NCBI RefSeq assembly: GCF_031143425.1
Contig: NC_090438.1
Coordinates: forward strand, 779,661,138 to 779,725,137
Direction of reading: 5' to 3'
DNA: 64,000 nt
Source of the DNA: Pleurodeles waltl
Lineage: Eukaryota; Chordata; Amphibia; Caudata; Salamandridae
A program made the position numbers and the translations under genes. The notes under the pieces are model-generated. The model was not told where the DNA came from and ran no database searches. It was given only the letters and a program-made list of their open reading frames with translations. Each line of letters opens with the position of its first letter. The stretch's first letter is position 1. This document shows positions 24,400 through 34,510 of this stretch, piece after piece.

Positions 24400-26736
24400 C
24401 TAACCTTTCCCAAGAGAGTCTTCATTTTCTAAGTGGAAGAACCTGGAAAGGCCATCTGCATTGGCATGGGCAGTCCCAGGTCTGTGTTCCACTATAAAGT
24501 CCATTCCCTGTAGGGAGATGGACCACCTCAACAGTTTAGGATTTTCACCTTTCATTTGCATCAGCCATTTGAGAGGTCTGTGGTCAGTTTGAACTAGGAA
24601 GTGAGTCCCAAAGAGGTATGGTCTCAGCTTCTTCAGGGACCAACCCACAGCAAAGGCCTCCCTCTCAATGGCACTCCAACGCTGCTCCCTGGGGAGTAAC
24701 CTCCTGCTAATGAAAGCAACAGGCTGGTCAAGGCCATCATCATTTGTTTGGGACAAAACTGCCCCTATCCCATGTTCAGAGGCATCTGTCTGCACAATGA
24801 ACTGCTTAGAATAATCTGGAGCTTTTAGAACTGGTGCTGAGCACATTGCTTGTTTCAGGGTGTCAAAGGCCTGTTGGCATTCCACAGTCCAGTTCACTTT
24901 CTTGGGCATTTTCTTGGAGGTGAGTTCAGTGAGGGCTGTCACAATGGATCCATATCCCTTCACAAACCTCCTGTAATACCCAGTCAAGCCAAGGAATGCC
25001 CTGACTTGAGTCTGGGTTTTTGGAGCTACCCAGTCCAGAATAGTCTGGATCTTGGGTTGGAGTGGCTGAACTTGGCCTCCACCTACAAGGTGGCCCAAGT
25101 AAACCACAGTTCCCTGCCCTATCTGGCATTTGGATGCCTTGATAGAGAGGCCTGCAGATTGCAGAGCCTTCAAAACCTTCTTCAGGTGGACCAGGTGATC
25201 CTGCCAGGTGGAGCTAAAGACAGCAATATCATCAAGATAAGCTGTGCTAAAGGACTCCAAGCCAGCAAGGACTTGATTCACCAACCTTTGGAAGGTGGCA
25301 GGGGCATTCTTTAAACCAAAGGGCATAACAGTAAACTGATAATGCCCATCAGGTGTGGAGAATGCTGTTTTCTCTTTGGCTCCAGGTGCCATTTTTATTT
25401 GCCAGTACCCTGCTGTCAAGTCAAAGGTACTTAAGAATCTGGCAGCACCTAATTTATCTATGAGCTCATCAGCTCTAGGGATTGGATGAGCATCTGTCTT
25501 GGTGACAGAATTGAGCCCTCTGTAATCCACACAAAACCTCATCTCTTTCTTTCCATCTTTGGTGTGAGGTTTGGGGACTAAGACCACTGGGCTAGCCCAG
25601 GGGCTGTCAGAGCGCTCAATTACTCCCAATTCTAGCATCTTGTGGACTTCCACCTTGATGCTTTCCTTAACATGGTCAGACTGTCTAAAGATTTTGTTTT
25701 TGACAGGCATGCTGTCTCCTGTGTCCACATCATGGGTACACAGGTGTGTCTGACCAGGGGTTAAGGAGAAGAGTTCAGGAAACTGTTGTAGGACTCTCCT
25801 ACAATCAGCTTGCTGTTGGCCAGAGAGGGTGTCTGAGTAGATCACTCCATCTACTGAGCCATCTTTTGGGTCTGACAGAAGATCAGGGAGAGGTTCACTC
25901 TCTGCCTCCTGATCCTCATCTGTTACCATCAACAGATTCACATCAGCCCTGTCATGGAAGAGCTTAAGGCGGTTCAAATGGATCACCCTCTTGGGGCTCC
26001 TGCTTGTGCCCAGGTCCACCAGGTAGGTGACCTGACTCTTCCTTTCTAGCACTGGGTAAGGGCCACTCCATTTGTCCTGGAGTGCCCTGGGAGCCACAGG
26101 CTCCAGAACCCAGACTTTCTGCCCTGGTTGGAACTCAACCAGTGCAGCCTTTTGGTCATACCAAAACTTCTGGAGCTGTTGGCTGGCCTCAAGGTTTTTG
26201 GTTGCCTTTTCCATGTACTCTGCCATTCTAGAGCGAAGGCCAAGTACATAGTCCACTATGTCTTGTTTAGGCTCATGAAGAGGTCTCTCCCAGCCTTCTT
26301 TAACAAGAGCAAGTGGTCCCCTTACAGGGTGACCAAACAGAAGTTCAAAGGGTGAGAATCCTACTCCCTTCTGTGGCACCTCTCTGTAAGCAAAAAGCAG
26401 ACATGGCAAGAGGACATCCCATCTCCTTTTGAGTTTTTCTGGGAGCCCCATGATCATGCCTTTTAACGTCTTGTTGAATCTCTCAACCAAGCCATTAGTT
26501 TGTGGATGGTATGGTGTAGTGAATTTGTAAGTCACTCCACACTCATTCCACATGTGTTTTAGGTATGCTGACATGAAGTTGGTACCTCTGTCAGACACCA
26601 CCTCCTTAGGGAAACCCACTCTGGTAAAGATACCAATGAGGGCCTTGGCTACTGCAGGGGCAGTAGTCGACCTAAGGGGAATAGCTTCAGGATACCTAGT
26701 AGCATGATCCACTACTACTAGGATGTACATATTTCC
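24400..26736 (-). pseudogene. pol: Gypsy pol: integrase core, RT and RNase H (after an internal stop)
   Basis: Residues counted from the first Met after the stop (codon at 26730). Integrase core: SDRGTNF with Asp47 and GLVERFN with Glu83, 35 residues apart as in D,D-35-E; a GPY/F-type module near 221-258 (KWSGPYPVLERKSQVTYLV). RT follows at about 365-505 with FCVDYRGLN, STFDLTAGYWQIKM, VMPFGLKNAPATF and the YLDDI active site (498-502). RNase H starts near 645 with VQTDASEHGIGAVLS and ends near residue 760 with NADGLSR. The frame is otherwise open over 776 codons. Integrase lies before RT in one frame, the Gmr1-like order. A stop at 26737-26739 separates it from the integrase N-terminus, so this copy needs readthrough or is dead. 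Confidence 0.93.
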
Positions 26737-27169
26737 TTAGGCTGTGGGAGGTTCCAGTGGACCAACTATGTCCACACCCACTCTTTCAAAGGGGACCCCC
26801 ACCACTGGAAGTGGAATGAGGGGGGCCTTTGGGTGCCCACCTGTCTTACCACTGGATTGACAGGTGGGGCAGGAGAGGCAAAACTCCTTAACCTTCTGGG
26901 ACATATTGGGCCAGTAGAAGTGGTTGACTAACCTCTCCCACGTCTTGGTTTGTCCCAAATGCCCAGCAAGGGGAATATCATGGGCTAAGGTCAGAATAAA
27001 CTCTCTGAACGACTGAGGCACTACCACTCTCCTAGTGGCACCAGGTTTGGGGTCTCTGGCCTCAGTGTACAGGAGTCCATCTTCCCAATAGACCCTATGT
27101 GTTCCATTTTTCTTGCCCTTGGACTCTTCAGCAGCTTGCTGCCTAAGGCCTTCAAGAGAGGGACAGGTT
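26737..27169 (-). pseudogene. pol: Gypsy integrase N-terminal part
   Basis: Contains an H2C2 zinc-binding domain (LAHDIPLAGHLG, then FCLSCPTC) and the first catalytic aspartate in ERVGVDIVGPL. It ends in a TAA at 26737-26739 a few codons before the rest of the integrase core. The 5' side is cut at 27169-27170 by DIRS #3; the frame on this side is in phase with the gag-protease frame on the other side of the insertion, so gag through RNase H was probably one long frame. Any few codons read beyond 27169 on this strand belong to DIRS #3, not to this gene. Confidence 0.9.
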
Positions 27170-27179
27170 TCTGATGGAT

Positions 27180-27348
27180 ACAACTACCTGTGGATTCCTC
27201 ACCTCATGAATACTCCCATGGCGCCAGCATTCAACGGAAATCTTCTTACTAGTCTCTGCACGTCGACGAGGACGTCACTGTCTCGCACGCGACGCCGTCT
27301 GACGTCATACAGGCAATAAGAGGTCCTCGACGACGTGCGGACGTCAGT
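27180..27348 (+). repeat. Left inverted terminal repeat of DIRS #3
   Basis: Near-perfect reverse complement of 34511-34680. It includes CATGGCGCCAGCATTC, the CGTCGACGAGGACGTCA block and a full TGACGTCA palindrome at 27300-27307 (CRE/ATF-type site by sequence). The gag frame starts about 105 bp downstream, so this repeat may also act as promoter; that is inference. Confidence 0.88.
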
Positions 27349-27451
27349 TCCCTTTTTTCCGTGCATTCGAAACGGTTTTCTTCGAGGGAGCAACTGTTAC
27401 TCTTGCGGTTACAGTGTATATCTTGCTGCGTACTTCTTCTCTGTGGAAATA

Positions 27452-29527
27452 ATGTCGCAGAGAAAGTCTGTATTTAAGCCTTGTCGTGAGTGTGGAGGCA
27501 AGATGTCGGTGACGGATCCTCATTCCGATTGCCTTTGGTGTTTGAGCTCCGACCACGACGTCTCGACTTGTGATTCGTGTCAGCACATGAATCCGAAGGC
27601 CATTAAAGAACGCGAGGCGAAGCTGTTTATGGCCAAGTCAAAGGAGAAGCATCACAAGAAAAAGTCTTCTCCAAGACATCGGCGTCATCGAGACTCCCGG
27701 CGCCGTAGAGAATCTCGGCGTCATTCAAGGGAGGCTCGTTCCAGGTCTCCGGATCGGCGCCGGAGGACATGGGAGGTCAGCCCCACGGTGACGCCGCATC
27801 CTTCGACGCCGTTGCTCTCTCCGACGTCTCCAACTTCGCCTGGACAGGCGTCGGTGATTGAGGTATTGGAGCCTCAGGTGTTTTCTCCGGCGCAGACGCC
27901 GAGGCCGGCGTCGGGGTCGCCTCCGAGTCAGGCACCCCAGTATCCGGCTTTTCCCACCCCTGGAGCCGATAGTTCCGCATTCTTGAATGCGATGTATGCC
28001 ATCTTCCAACAGATGGCTCCAGGGGGTGCTCCGGCTGGGCCTTTGGCCTTTTCTTTGGGTGATCCTGCGCCTCTTCGGCCGGCACCCTTTATGCCCTTTC
28101 TCCCGTTTGGGAACGTGGGCTCGGCGCCACTGTCGGCGCCGGTGGCCGCTCCGACGGCTTCGGAGGGATTGGCCCCAGGGATTTCCATCCCGTCGACGTC
28201 GAGATTTCGGCCTGTGACTCCGGTGGGTCCATCCGTTTCATCTGCTCTTCAGTCGGCGCCGAAGTTACCTGTGGCGCCGGATGCGGCGTCGGTGGCTTCG
28301 GAAGATCGGCGCCGATCTCCGACTTCGGCGGAGGTGTTGTCGACTCCGCGGATTGAGCAACGACTGCATTCAAGGAGGCGTGCTCTCCGGGTACTAGAGG
28401 AGCAGGAGTACCAACGAGCCCTAGAGGAAGGAGAGCTAGAGGACTCGGGTGATGGGCTGCGTGGACTGGAGTCGGCCAGTGGGCTGGACACTTCCCCTGA
28501 GTGGGACCTTTCGTCCCCGGGGGAATATACCGAGGAAGCTGCTTCCTTTCATACAGTGGTACGGAAGGCAGCTAGTTTTTTGGACCTGCCTTTGCCGGTG
28601 GTGGAGGCGAAACAAAACCTTTTGACAGAGGTGTTGCATCCGGCCTCAGCCGCGGCGGAGCCTCTATTACCTTTTAATGACGCTCTGCTGGATCCGGTTT
28701 TAGAGGTGTGGAAGAAGCCGGCATCTTCCCCAGCAGTTCACAGAGCCGTGGCCAGGAGGTATCGGACGGCTCCAACTGATCCTGGTTTCCTATCTAGGCA
28801 CCCTACGCCGGAGAGCTTGGTTGTGCAGGCCTCCTGTTCGTCCAAATCAGCGCCTGGTTCTTTCCCGACGGTGCCTGGGGACAGAGACTCAAAAAAGCTA
28901 GAGGCGCAGTCGAAGAAGATTTTTTCGTCCTGCAGTCTGGCGTTAAAAGCCACTAATGCGACCTGTATCCTGGGGAGGTATATTCATGCTCTGATGGATG
29001 ACATCTCCTCTTTGTTTACAGAGCTTCCCCAGGGTCTTTTGGATCTTGTCTCTGATGCCCAGGCTGCTGCGACCCAAATTATCCAGACGGGACTGGATAC
29101 CACCGACTCGGTAGCCAGAGCAATGGGCACAACTGTGGTGGAAAGGAGACAGGCCTGGCTACGTAACTCGGGCTTTTCGGCAGATGTACAGTCCACATTG
29201 TTGGATCTCCCGTTTGATGGGGACAAACTGTTTGGGGCTAAGGCTGATTCGGCCTTGGAGCGTTTTAAGGAGAGCAGGGCCACGGCTAAGTCGTTGGGAC
29301 TCCAAGCTCCTTCTTCCACGGCCTCTTCCAGATTCTTCAGGAGGTTTCGTGGATTTGGGCGTGGCTCTTCCTCCTCTTCCTTTCGGGGAAGATATCAGCA
29401 ACCTGCCTCTTCCCACCCCTATAGATCTTTTAGGGGGAGGGGTAGGGTCCGCACCAGGGGAGCCTCTCAGCAGCACTCTGCCTCTTCCTCATCCTCTGGC
29501 GGGGTGCAGCAGGGGAAGCAGCCTTAG
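27452..29527 (+). CDS. gag: DIRS #3 gag-like protein
   Basis: About 691 codons from the ATG at 27452, chosen because MSQRKSVFKPCRECGGKM lines up with the gag starts of DIRS #1 and #4; the frame is open further upstream. N-terminal Cys motifs: CRECGGKM, CLWCLSSDH and CDSCQHM. Residues about 55-110 are Arg/Ser/His-rich (RHRRHRDSRRRRESRR), followed by a long Pro/Ala/Ser-rich region. The C-terminal part carries the conserved block WLRNSGFSADVQSTLLDLPF and DGDKLFGAKAD, ending in an RG/FRG-rich tail that suggests nucleic-acid binding. No frame breaks are seen. It probably packages element RNA (family inference). The RT frame overlaps its 3' end. Confidence 0.88.
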   Translation: MSQRKSVFKPCRECGGKMSVTDPHSDCLWCLSSDHDVSTCDSCQHMNPKAIKEREAKLFMAKSKEKHHKKKSSPRHRRHRDSRRRRESRRHSREARSRSPDRRRRTWEVSPTVTPHPSTPLLSPTSPTSPGQASVIEVLEPQVFSPAQTPRPASGSPPSQAPQYPAFPTPGADSSAFLNAMYAIFQQMAPGGAPAGPLAFSLGDPAPLRPAPFMPFLPFGNVGSAPLSAPVAAPTASEGLAPGISIPSTSRFRPVTPVGPSVSSALQSAPKLPVAPDAASVASEDRRRSPTSAEVLSTPRIEQRLHSRRRALRVLEEQEYQRALEEGELEDSGDGLRGLESASGLDTSPEWDLSSPGEYTEEAASFHTVVRKAASFLDLPLPVVEAKQNLLTEVLHPASAAAEPLLPFNDALLDPVLEVWKKPASSPAVHRAVARRYRTAPTDPGFLSRHPTPESLVVQASCSSKSAPGSFPTVPGDRDSKKLEAQSKKIFSSCSLALKATNATCILGRYIHALMDDISSLFTELPQGLLDLVSDAQAAATQIIQTGLDTTDSVARAMGTTVVERRQAWLRNSGFSADVQSTLLDLPFDGDKLFGAKADSALERFKESRATAKSLGLQAPSSTASSRFFRRFRGFGRGSSSSSFRGRYQQPASSHPYRSFRGRGRVRTRGASQQHSASSSSSGGVQQGKQP

Positions 29528-31436
29528 GCTTCCACCATTTCCCACTCACTCCTCTCCTGTAGGGGGAAGATTACAGCATTTTCTCACCAAATGGGAGACT
29601 GTTACGTCGGACACTTGGGTTCTCAGTGTTGTGGGAAAAGGCTACACCCTTCCCTTTCGGGAGTTTCCGCCCCTCATCCCGCCCCGCCCTTCGTATTGTT
29701 CACAAGAACACCTCCTGTTGCTAGAACAGGAGGTAGAAGTCCTCCTTTTAAAGGGCGCGGTGGAGTTGGTCCCGGAGCAGGAAAGGGGTCAAGGAGTTTA
29801 CTCAAAGTATTTCCTGATTCCCAAGAAGGATGGTCGTTTGAGACCAATTCTGGACCTGAGGATCTTGAATTGGTTCCTCAAGCAGGAAAAGTTCAAGATG
29901 CTGACCCTAGCACAGGTGCTTTTGGCATTGAACATGGAAGACTGGATGGTGTCTGTCGACTTGCAGGATGCTTACTTTCATATCCCGATACTCAAGTCAC
30001 ACAGGAAGTATCTCCGGTTTGTGGTGGGATCGCAACACTACCAGTTTGCGGTCCTTCCGTTTGGTCTTACTTCAGCACCTCGAGTCTTCACGAAGGTGAT
30101 GTCGGTGGTTGCGGCAGAGCTCAGAAGGAAGGGGATAGCAGTATTCCCTTACTTGGACGATTGGTTGATCAAAGCCAAGTCCCCGGAGCTTGTGTTGCGT
30201 CATCTGCAGTCAACAACCCAGTTGTTGTTCGACCTGGGCTTTTCGGTGAACGAGCCCAAATCTCACCTGGAGCCCTCTCAGCGCCTCCTGTTCATAGGGG
30301 CAGTACTGGATACGACATTGGGTCGGGCCTTTCCTCCGCCTCAGCGGATTCAAGATATTCAGGATTTGGTTCCAATGTTTCGAAATGGAGCGGTAGTTCC
30401 AGTCCTCAAGGTCCTTCGTCTGCTCGGTCTTTTTGCCTCCTGCATTCTGTTGGTCACGCATGCTCGCTGGCACATGAGGGCTCTTCAGTGGTGCCTCCGA
30501 AGGCAGTGGTCTCAACACAGAGGGGATCTAGAGGGTACTGTCAAGATCTCCAGAGATGCTGCTGTGGATTTGAAGTGGTGGATTGCAAGCAACAATCTTT
30601 CACAAGGAAAACCGTTCCAGCAGTCGCCACCAGTGGCCACAGTCATAACGGATGCTTCCACTCTAGGGTGGGGAGCTCATCTGGGGGATCTGGAGATCAA
30701 AGGTCTTTGGTCTCCAGAGGAACAGATTTTTCACATCAATCTGTTAGAGTTACGGGCTGTACGTCTGGCTCTCAAGGCCTTCCTCCCTTCCCTTCGTGGT
30801 CAGTCGGTACAGGTCCTAACGGACAATACTACCACGATGTGGTACATAAACAAGCAGGGAGGAGTGGGGTCGTACCTTCTCTGCAGAGAAGCTCTTCGAC
30901 TATGGTCCTGGGCAAAGGACCATCGGATTTGCTTGATAGCAAACCATCTGGCCGGAGTCTTGAACGTGCGTGCGGACAGTCTCAGTCGCCACTTCTCGGC
31001 AGACCACGAGTGGCGTCTCCATCCAGATCAAGTCCGTTTAATCTTCCAGAAGTGGGGGTTTCCTCGGGTAGATCTGTTCGCCACTCGAGAGAACGCGCAT
31101 TGTCCGTTGTTCTGCAGCCTTCAGTATCCGATGCAGGAAGCGTTGGGGGACGCGTTTCAAATGACCTGGTGCGGCCAGTTGCTTTACGCGTTTCCTCCCA
31201 TACCCTTGATTCCTCGAGTATTGAGGAAGATTCGCCAAGACCGGGCTCTAGTAATCGTAATAGCTCCGGATTGGCCAAGGAGGGTGTGGTACTCCGACCT
31301 TCTCCAACTCTCAACGTGCCCGCCGCTCCGTCTCCCTTTCAGGGCAGACCTCCTCTCGCAGTCGCAGGGGCAGGTTCTACACCCCAACCTCCAGAGTCTG
31401 CACCTACATGCCTGGAGATTGAACGGGGCAACCTGA
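29184..31436 (+). CDS. DIRS #3 reverse transcriptase / RNase H
   Basis: An open frame of 750 codons; the true start is unclear because its first 115 or so codons overlap gag in another frame. RT motifs: YFLIPKKDGRLRPILDLR, SVDLQDAYFHIPI, LPFGLTSAPRVF and YLDDW. RNase H motifs: VITDASTLGWGAHL, HINLLELRAV, LTDNTTTMWYINKQGG and NVRADSLSRHF. The conserved tail PRVDLFATRENA, then YAFPPIPLIPRVL and VIAPDWPRRVWY follows, and the frame ends in the recombinase overlap. No internal stops. It copies the element RNA into cDNA. DIRS RT groups with LTR-retrotransposon RTs, but the element has no DDE integrase. Confidence 0.93.
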   Translation: MYSPHCWISRLMGTNCLGLRLIRPWSVLRRAGPRLSRWDSKLLLPRPLPDSSGGFVDLGVALPPLPFGEDISNLPLPTPIDLLGGGVGSAPGEPLSSTLPLPHPLAGCSRGSSLRLPPFPTHSSPVGGRLQHFLTKWETVTSDTWVLSVVGKGYTLPFREFPPLIPPRPSYCSQEHLLLLEQEVEVLLLKGAVELVPEQERGQGVYSKYFLIPKKDGRLRPILDLRILNWFLKQEKFKMLTLAQVLLALNMEDWMVSVDLQDAYFHIPILKSHRKYLRFVVGSQHYQFAVLPFGLTSAPRVFTKVMSVVAAELRRKGIAVFPYLDDWLIKAKSPELVLRHLQSTTQLLFDLGFSVNEPKSHLEPSQRLLFIGAVLDTTLGRAFPPPQRIQDIQDLVPMFRNGAVVPVLKVLRLLGLFASCILLVTHARWHMRALQWCLRRQWSQHRGDLEGTVKISRDAAVDLKWWIASNNLSQGKPFQQSPPVATVITDASTLGWGAHLGDLEIKGLWSPEEQIFHINLLELRAVRLALKAFLPSLRGQSVQVLTDNTTTMWYINKQGGVGSYLLCREALRLWSWAKDHRICLIANHLAGVLNVRADSLSRHFSADHEWRLHPDQVRLIFQKWGFPRVDLFATRENAHCPLFCSLQYPMQEALGDAFQMTWCGQLLYAFPPIPLIPRVLRKIRQDRALVIVIAPDWPRRVWYSDLLQLSTCPPLRLPFRADLLSQSQGQVLHPNLQSLHLHAWRLNGAT

Positions 31437-32460
31437 GTTCCTTCTCTCTCCCGCCTGAGGTAGTGGATGTTATATTAGCGGCCAGGCGACACTCCACTAA
31501 ATCTATCTACGCTAATAGGTGGTCTAAATTTGTTGCGTGGTGTGGAGAGAGGCAGATTGATCCTTTACAAGCTCATCTATCGGACGTTTTGTCTTTTGCT
31601 CTATCTCTGGCGCAGAAAGGTTGTGCAGTGGCTACCATTAAAGGTTATCGGCCTTGTCAGCCTTCATATGTCTTCCAGACCAACCATCTTTATTTAAATC
31701 CCCTATTGTTATCAGATTCTTGAAAGGTCTTCTAAATCAATATCCTTCAAAGCCATTCGTTATGCCGCAATGGGATTTGTCCTTAGTCCTGACTTTCCTT
31801 ATGGGGTCCCCTTTTGAACCTATGCATTCTTGCCCCTTGAGGTATTTGTTTTTAAAAACAGTCTTCCTGATAGCTAGAACATCAGCAAGGAGAGTGAGTG
31901 AGTTGCAGGCCTTATCAGTAAAACCCCCTTATACAACTTTTTATGGGGATAAGGTGGTGTTGAGGACCAAGGCTGCTTTCCTCCCGAAGGTTGTTTCACC
32001 CTTCCATTTGGCTCAGGCAATTACTTTGTCCACGTTCTATCCTCCGCCTCATCCTTCCAAAGAGGAAGAAAGACTGCACCGTCTGGATCCAAAGAGAGCG
32101 TTGAGCTTCTTTATCGATAGAACAAAGGATTTCAGGCTGGAGGATCAGCTGTTTATTGGATACGTGGGCAAGAGGAGAGGAAAGGCAGTCCACAAGAGAA
32201 CACTATCCAGGTGGGTTGTTCTTTGCATTAAAATATGTTACTCTTTGGCAAAGAAGGATCCTCCTGAGGGCATTAGAGCTCATTCCACCAGAGCTAAGTC
32301 GGCCACTTCGGCCTTAGCCAGAGGTGTTCCTGTGGTCGACATCTGCAAGGCCGCAACTTGGTCGTCCCTTCACACTTTTGCAAAACATTACTGTTTAGAT
32401 TCTGAGGTTAGAAGGGACGGCCATTTTGCACGGTCAGTGCTGCAGGATTTCTTGGTTTGA
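31255..32460 (+). pseudogene. DIRS #3 tyrosine recombinase, one frameshift
   Basis: The N-terminal core-binding part lies in the frame reading ARRHSTKSIYANRWSKFVAW and is lost near 31650. From about 31654 the catalytic part continues in the next frame: TSARRVSELQAL (Arg), AHSTRAKSATSAL (His, Arg), AATWSSLHTF and AKHYCLD (Tyr). A one-base loss near 31648-31654 accounts for the switch. All four catalytic residues are present. The 5' end overlaps the RT/RNase H frame in the -1 register. Apart from this single lesion the gene is open, so the copy could have been active recently. Confidence 0.88.
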
Positions 32461-32514
32461 CCATTTAGGCACCCACCGCTGGGCGTGGTACTGCTTTGGG
32501 ACTCTATTCATGAG

Positions 32515-32615
32515 GTGAGGAATCCACAGGTAGTTGTATCCATCAGAAGAACGAGTTACTTACCTTCGGTAACGACTTTTCTGGTGGATACGTTAGCTAC
32601 CTGTGGATTCCTCAC
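32515..32615 (+). other. DIRS #3 internal complementary region
   Basis: Left arm 32515-32551 (GTGAGGAATCCACAGGTAG...) and right arm 32579-32615 are near-perfect inverted repeats around a 27-bp spacer (32552-32578) with GTTACTTACC at 32555-32564. It is the reverse complement of the element's right end (to about 34729) joined to its left end (from about 27170). Confidence 0.88.
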
Positions 32616-32699
32616 GGTCCCACCCGCCTCCCCGTTGCCTTTATGGTCTTGCCAAGTAATCATTGAGTGCGCTCCTCTTGATCTTTGAGGGTGCAATAG

Positions 32700-32817
32700 A
32701 TGTATATATATAATATATTTATATATATATGGGTATATGTGTATATATCTTTATGTATATACTTGGTGTGTCTATATATTTTTAAAAGAAAGAGTTTTAT
32801 ATATATATATATATATA
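32700..32817. repeat. TA-rich tract, target of the Tc1 insertion
   Basis: Imperfect (TA)n that continues after the transposon at 34381-34391. It lies between the internal complementary region and the right inverted repeat of DIRS #3. Tc1-like elements duplicate TA on insertion. Confidence 0.85.
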
Positions 32818-34380
32818 CAGGGAGTGCAGAATTATTAGGCAAATGAGTATTTTGACCACATCATCCTCTTTATGCATGTTGTCTTACTCCAAGCTGTATA
32901 GGCTCGAAAGCCTACTACCAATTAAGCATATTAGGTGATGTGCATCTCTGTAATGAGAAGGGGTGTGGTCTAATGACATCAACACCCTATATCAGGTGTG
33001 CATAATTATTAGGCAACTTCCTTTCCTTTGGCAAAATGGGTCAAAAGAAGGACTTGACAGGCTCAGAAAAGTCATAAATAGTGAGATATCTTGCAGAGGG
33101 ATGCAGCACTCTTAAAATTGCAAAGCTTCTGAAGCGTGATCATCGAACAATCAAGCGTTTCATTCAAAATAGTCAACAGGGTCGCAAGAAGCGTGTGGAA
33201 AAACCAAGGCGCAAAATAACTGCCCATGAACTGAGAAAAGTCAAGCGTGCAGCTGCCACGATGCCACTTGCCACCAGTTTGGCCATATTTCAGAGCTGCA
33301 ACATCACTGGAGTGCCCAAAAGCACAAGGTGTGCAATACTCGGAGACATGGCCAAGGTAAGAAAGGCTGAAAGACGACCACCACTGAACAAGACACACAA
33401 GCTGAAACGTCAAGACTGGGCCAAGAAATATCTCAAGACTGATTTTTCTAAGGTTTTATGGACTGATGAAATGAGAGTGAGTCTTGATGGGCCAGATGGA
33501 TGGGCCCGTGGCTGGATTGGTAAAGGGCAGAGAGCTCCAGTCCGACTCAGACGCCAGCAAGGTGGAGGTGGAGTACTGGTTTGGGCTGGTATCATCAAAG
33601 ATGAGCTTGTGGGGCCTTTTCGGGTTGAGGATGGAGTCAAGCTCAACTCCCAGTCCTACTGCCAGTTCCTGGAAGACACCTTCTTCAAGCAGTGGTACAG
33701 GAAGAAGTCTGCATCCTTCAAGAAAAACATGATTTTCATGCAGGACAATGCTCCATCACACGCGTCCAAGTACTCCACAGCGTGGCTGGCAAGAAAGGGT
33801 ATAAAAGAAGGAAATCTAATGACATGGCCTCCTTGTTCACCTGATCTGAACCCCATTGAGAACCTGTGGTCCATCATCAAATGTGAGATTTACAAGGAGG
33901 GAAAACAGTACACCTCTCTGAACAGTGTCTGGGAGGCTGTGGTTGCTGCTGCACGCAATGTTGATGGTGAACAGATCAAAACACTGACAGAATCCATGGA
34001 TGGCAGGCTTTTGAGTGTCCTTGCAAAGAAAGGTGGCTATATTGGTCACTGATTTGTTTTTGTTTTGTTTTTGAATGTCAGAAATGTATATTTGTGAATG
34101 TTGAGATGTTATATTGGTTTCACTGGTAATAATAAATAATTGAAATGGGTATATATTTTTTTTTTGTTAAGTTGCCTAATAATTATGCACAGTAATAGTC
34201 ACCTGCACACACAGATATCCCCCTAACATAGCTAAAACTAAAAACAAACTAAAAACTACTTCCAAAAATATTCAGCTTTGATATTAATGAGTTTTTTGGG
34301 TTCATTGAGAACATGGTTGTTGTTCAATAATAAAATGAATCCTCAAAAATACAACTTGCCTAATAATTCTGCACTCCCTG
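32818..34380 (+). mobile_element. Tc1-like DNA transposon, copy 1
   Basis: 1563 bp from CAGGGAGTGCAGAATTATTAGG to its inverted copy ending CTGCACTCCCTG, flanked by TA on both sides. A second, inner repeat (GTGCATAATTATTAGGCAAC type) lies about 180 bp inside each end (near 32997-33017 and 34171-34190), giving an IR/DR layout with two repeats per end, as in Sleeping Beauty-type elements. It carries one transposase frame. Confidence 0.96.
33036..34052 (+). pseudogene. Tc1-like transposase, copy 1, early stop
   Basis: The frame of 339 codons from the ATG at 33036 is set by matching copy 2 at 56211. A TAA at codon 14 (33075-33077) breaks it; copy 2 has AAA there. Downstream it is fully open. The N-terminal half has paired helix-turn-helix features (CSTLKIAKLLKRDHRTIKRF and STRCAILGDMAKVRKAERR). 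Catalytic residues: Asp144 in LWTDEMRVS, Asp237 in MQDNAPSHA, Glu275 in NPIENLWS. I count 37 residues between the second Asp and the Glu, so DD37E rather than the usual DD34E of Tc1. It would cut and paste the element at TA sites. Confidence 0.93.
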
Positions 34381-34510
34381 TATATATATATGTACATAAA
34401 AAAGATTTACAGTTATTCATACAATGTGGTGTATTTTTACAATATAATGGATGTTGCTTTGTTCTTTCATTGCATTGCCTGGTTTTTCTCATGCACGTAA
34501 AAAATGATTG

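Noticed and set aside
26040..26110. Chromodomain after the gypsy integrase
   Set aside because: A GPY/F-like module is visible, but no aromatic-cage chromodomain pattern follows; the sequence goes into the RT region.
24850..26355. Plus-strand frames of 60-154 codons over the gypsy pol
   Set aside because: Antisense shadows of the real minus-strand pol frame.
24400..27169. Treating the gypsy pol as a domesticated integrase (GIN-like) gene
   Set aside because: It is flanked by LTRs, a polypurine tract and a gag-protease frame, and has a stop, so it is an ordinary element copy.
29591..31300. A 700-codon frame overlapping DIRS #3 RT/RNase H
   Set aside because: Only its 3' part is the recombinase N-terminus. 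The part over RT is a Ser/Gly-rich shadow frame with no domain.
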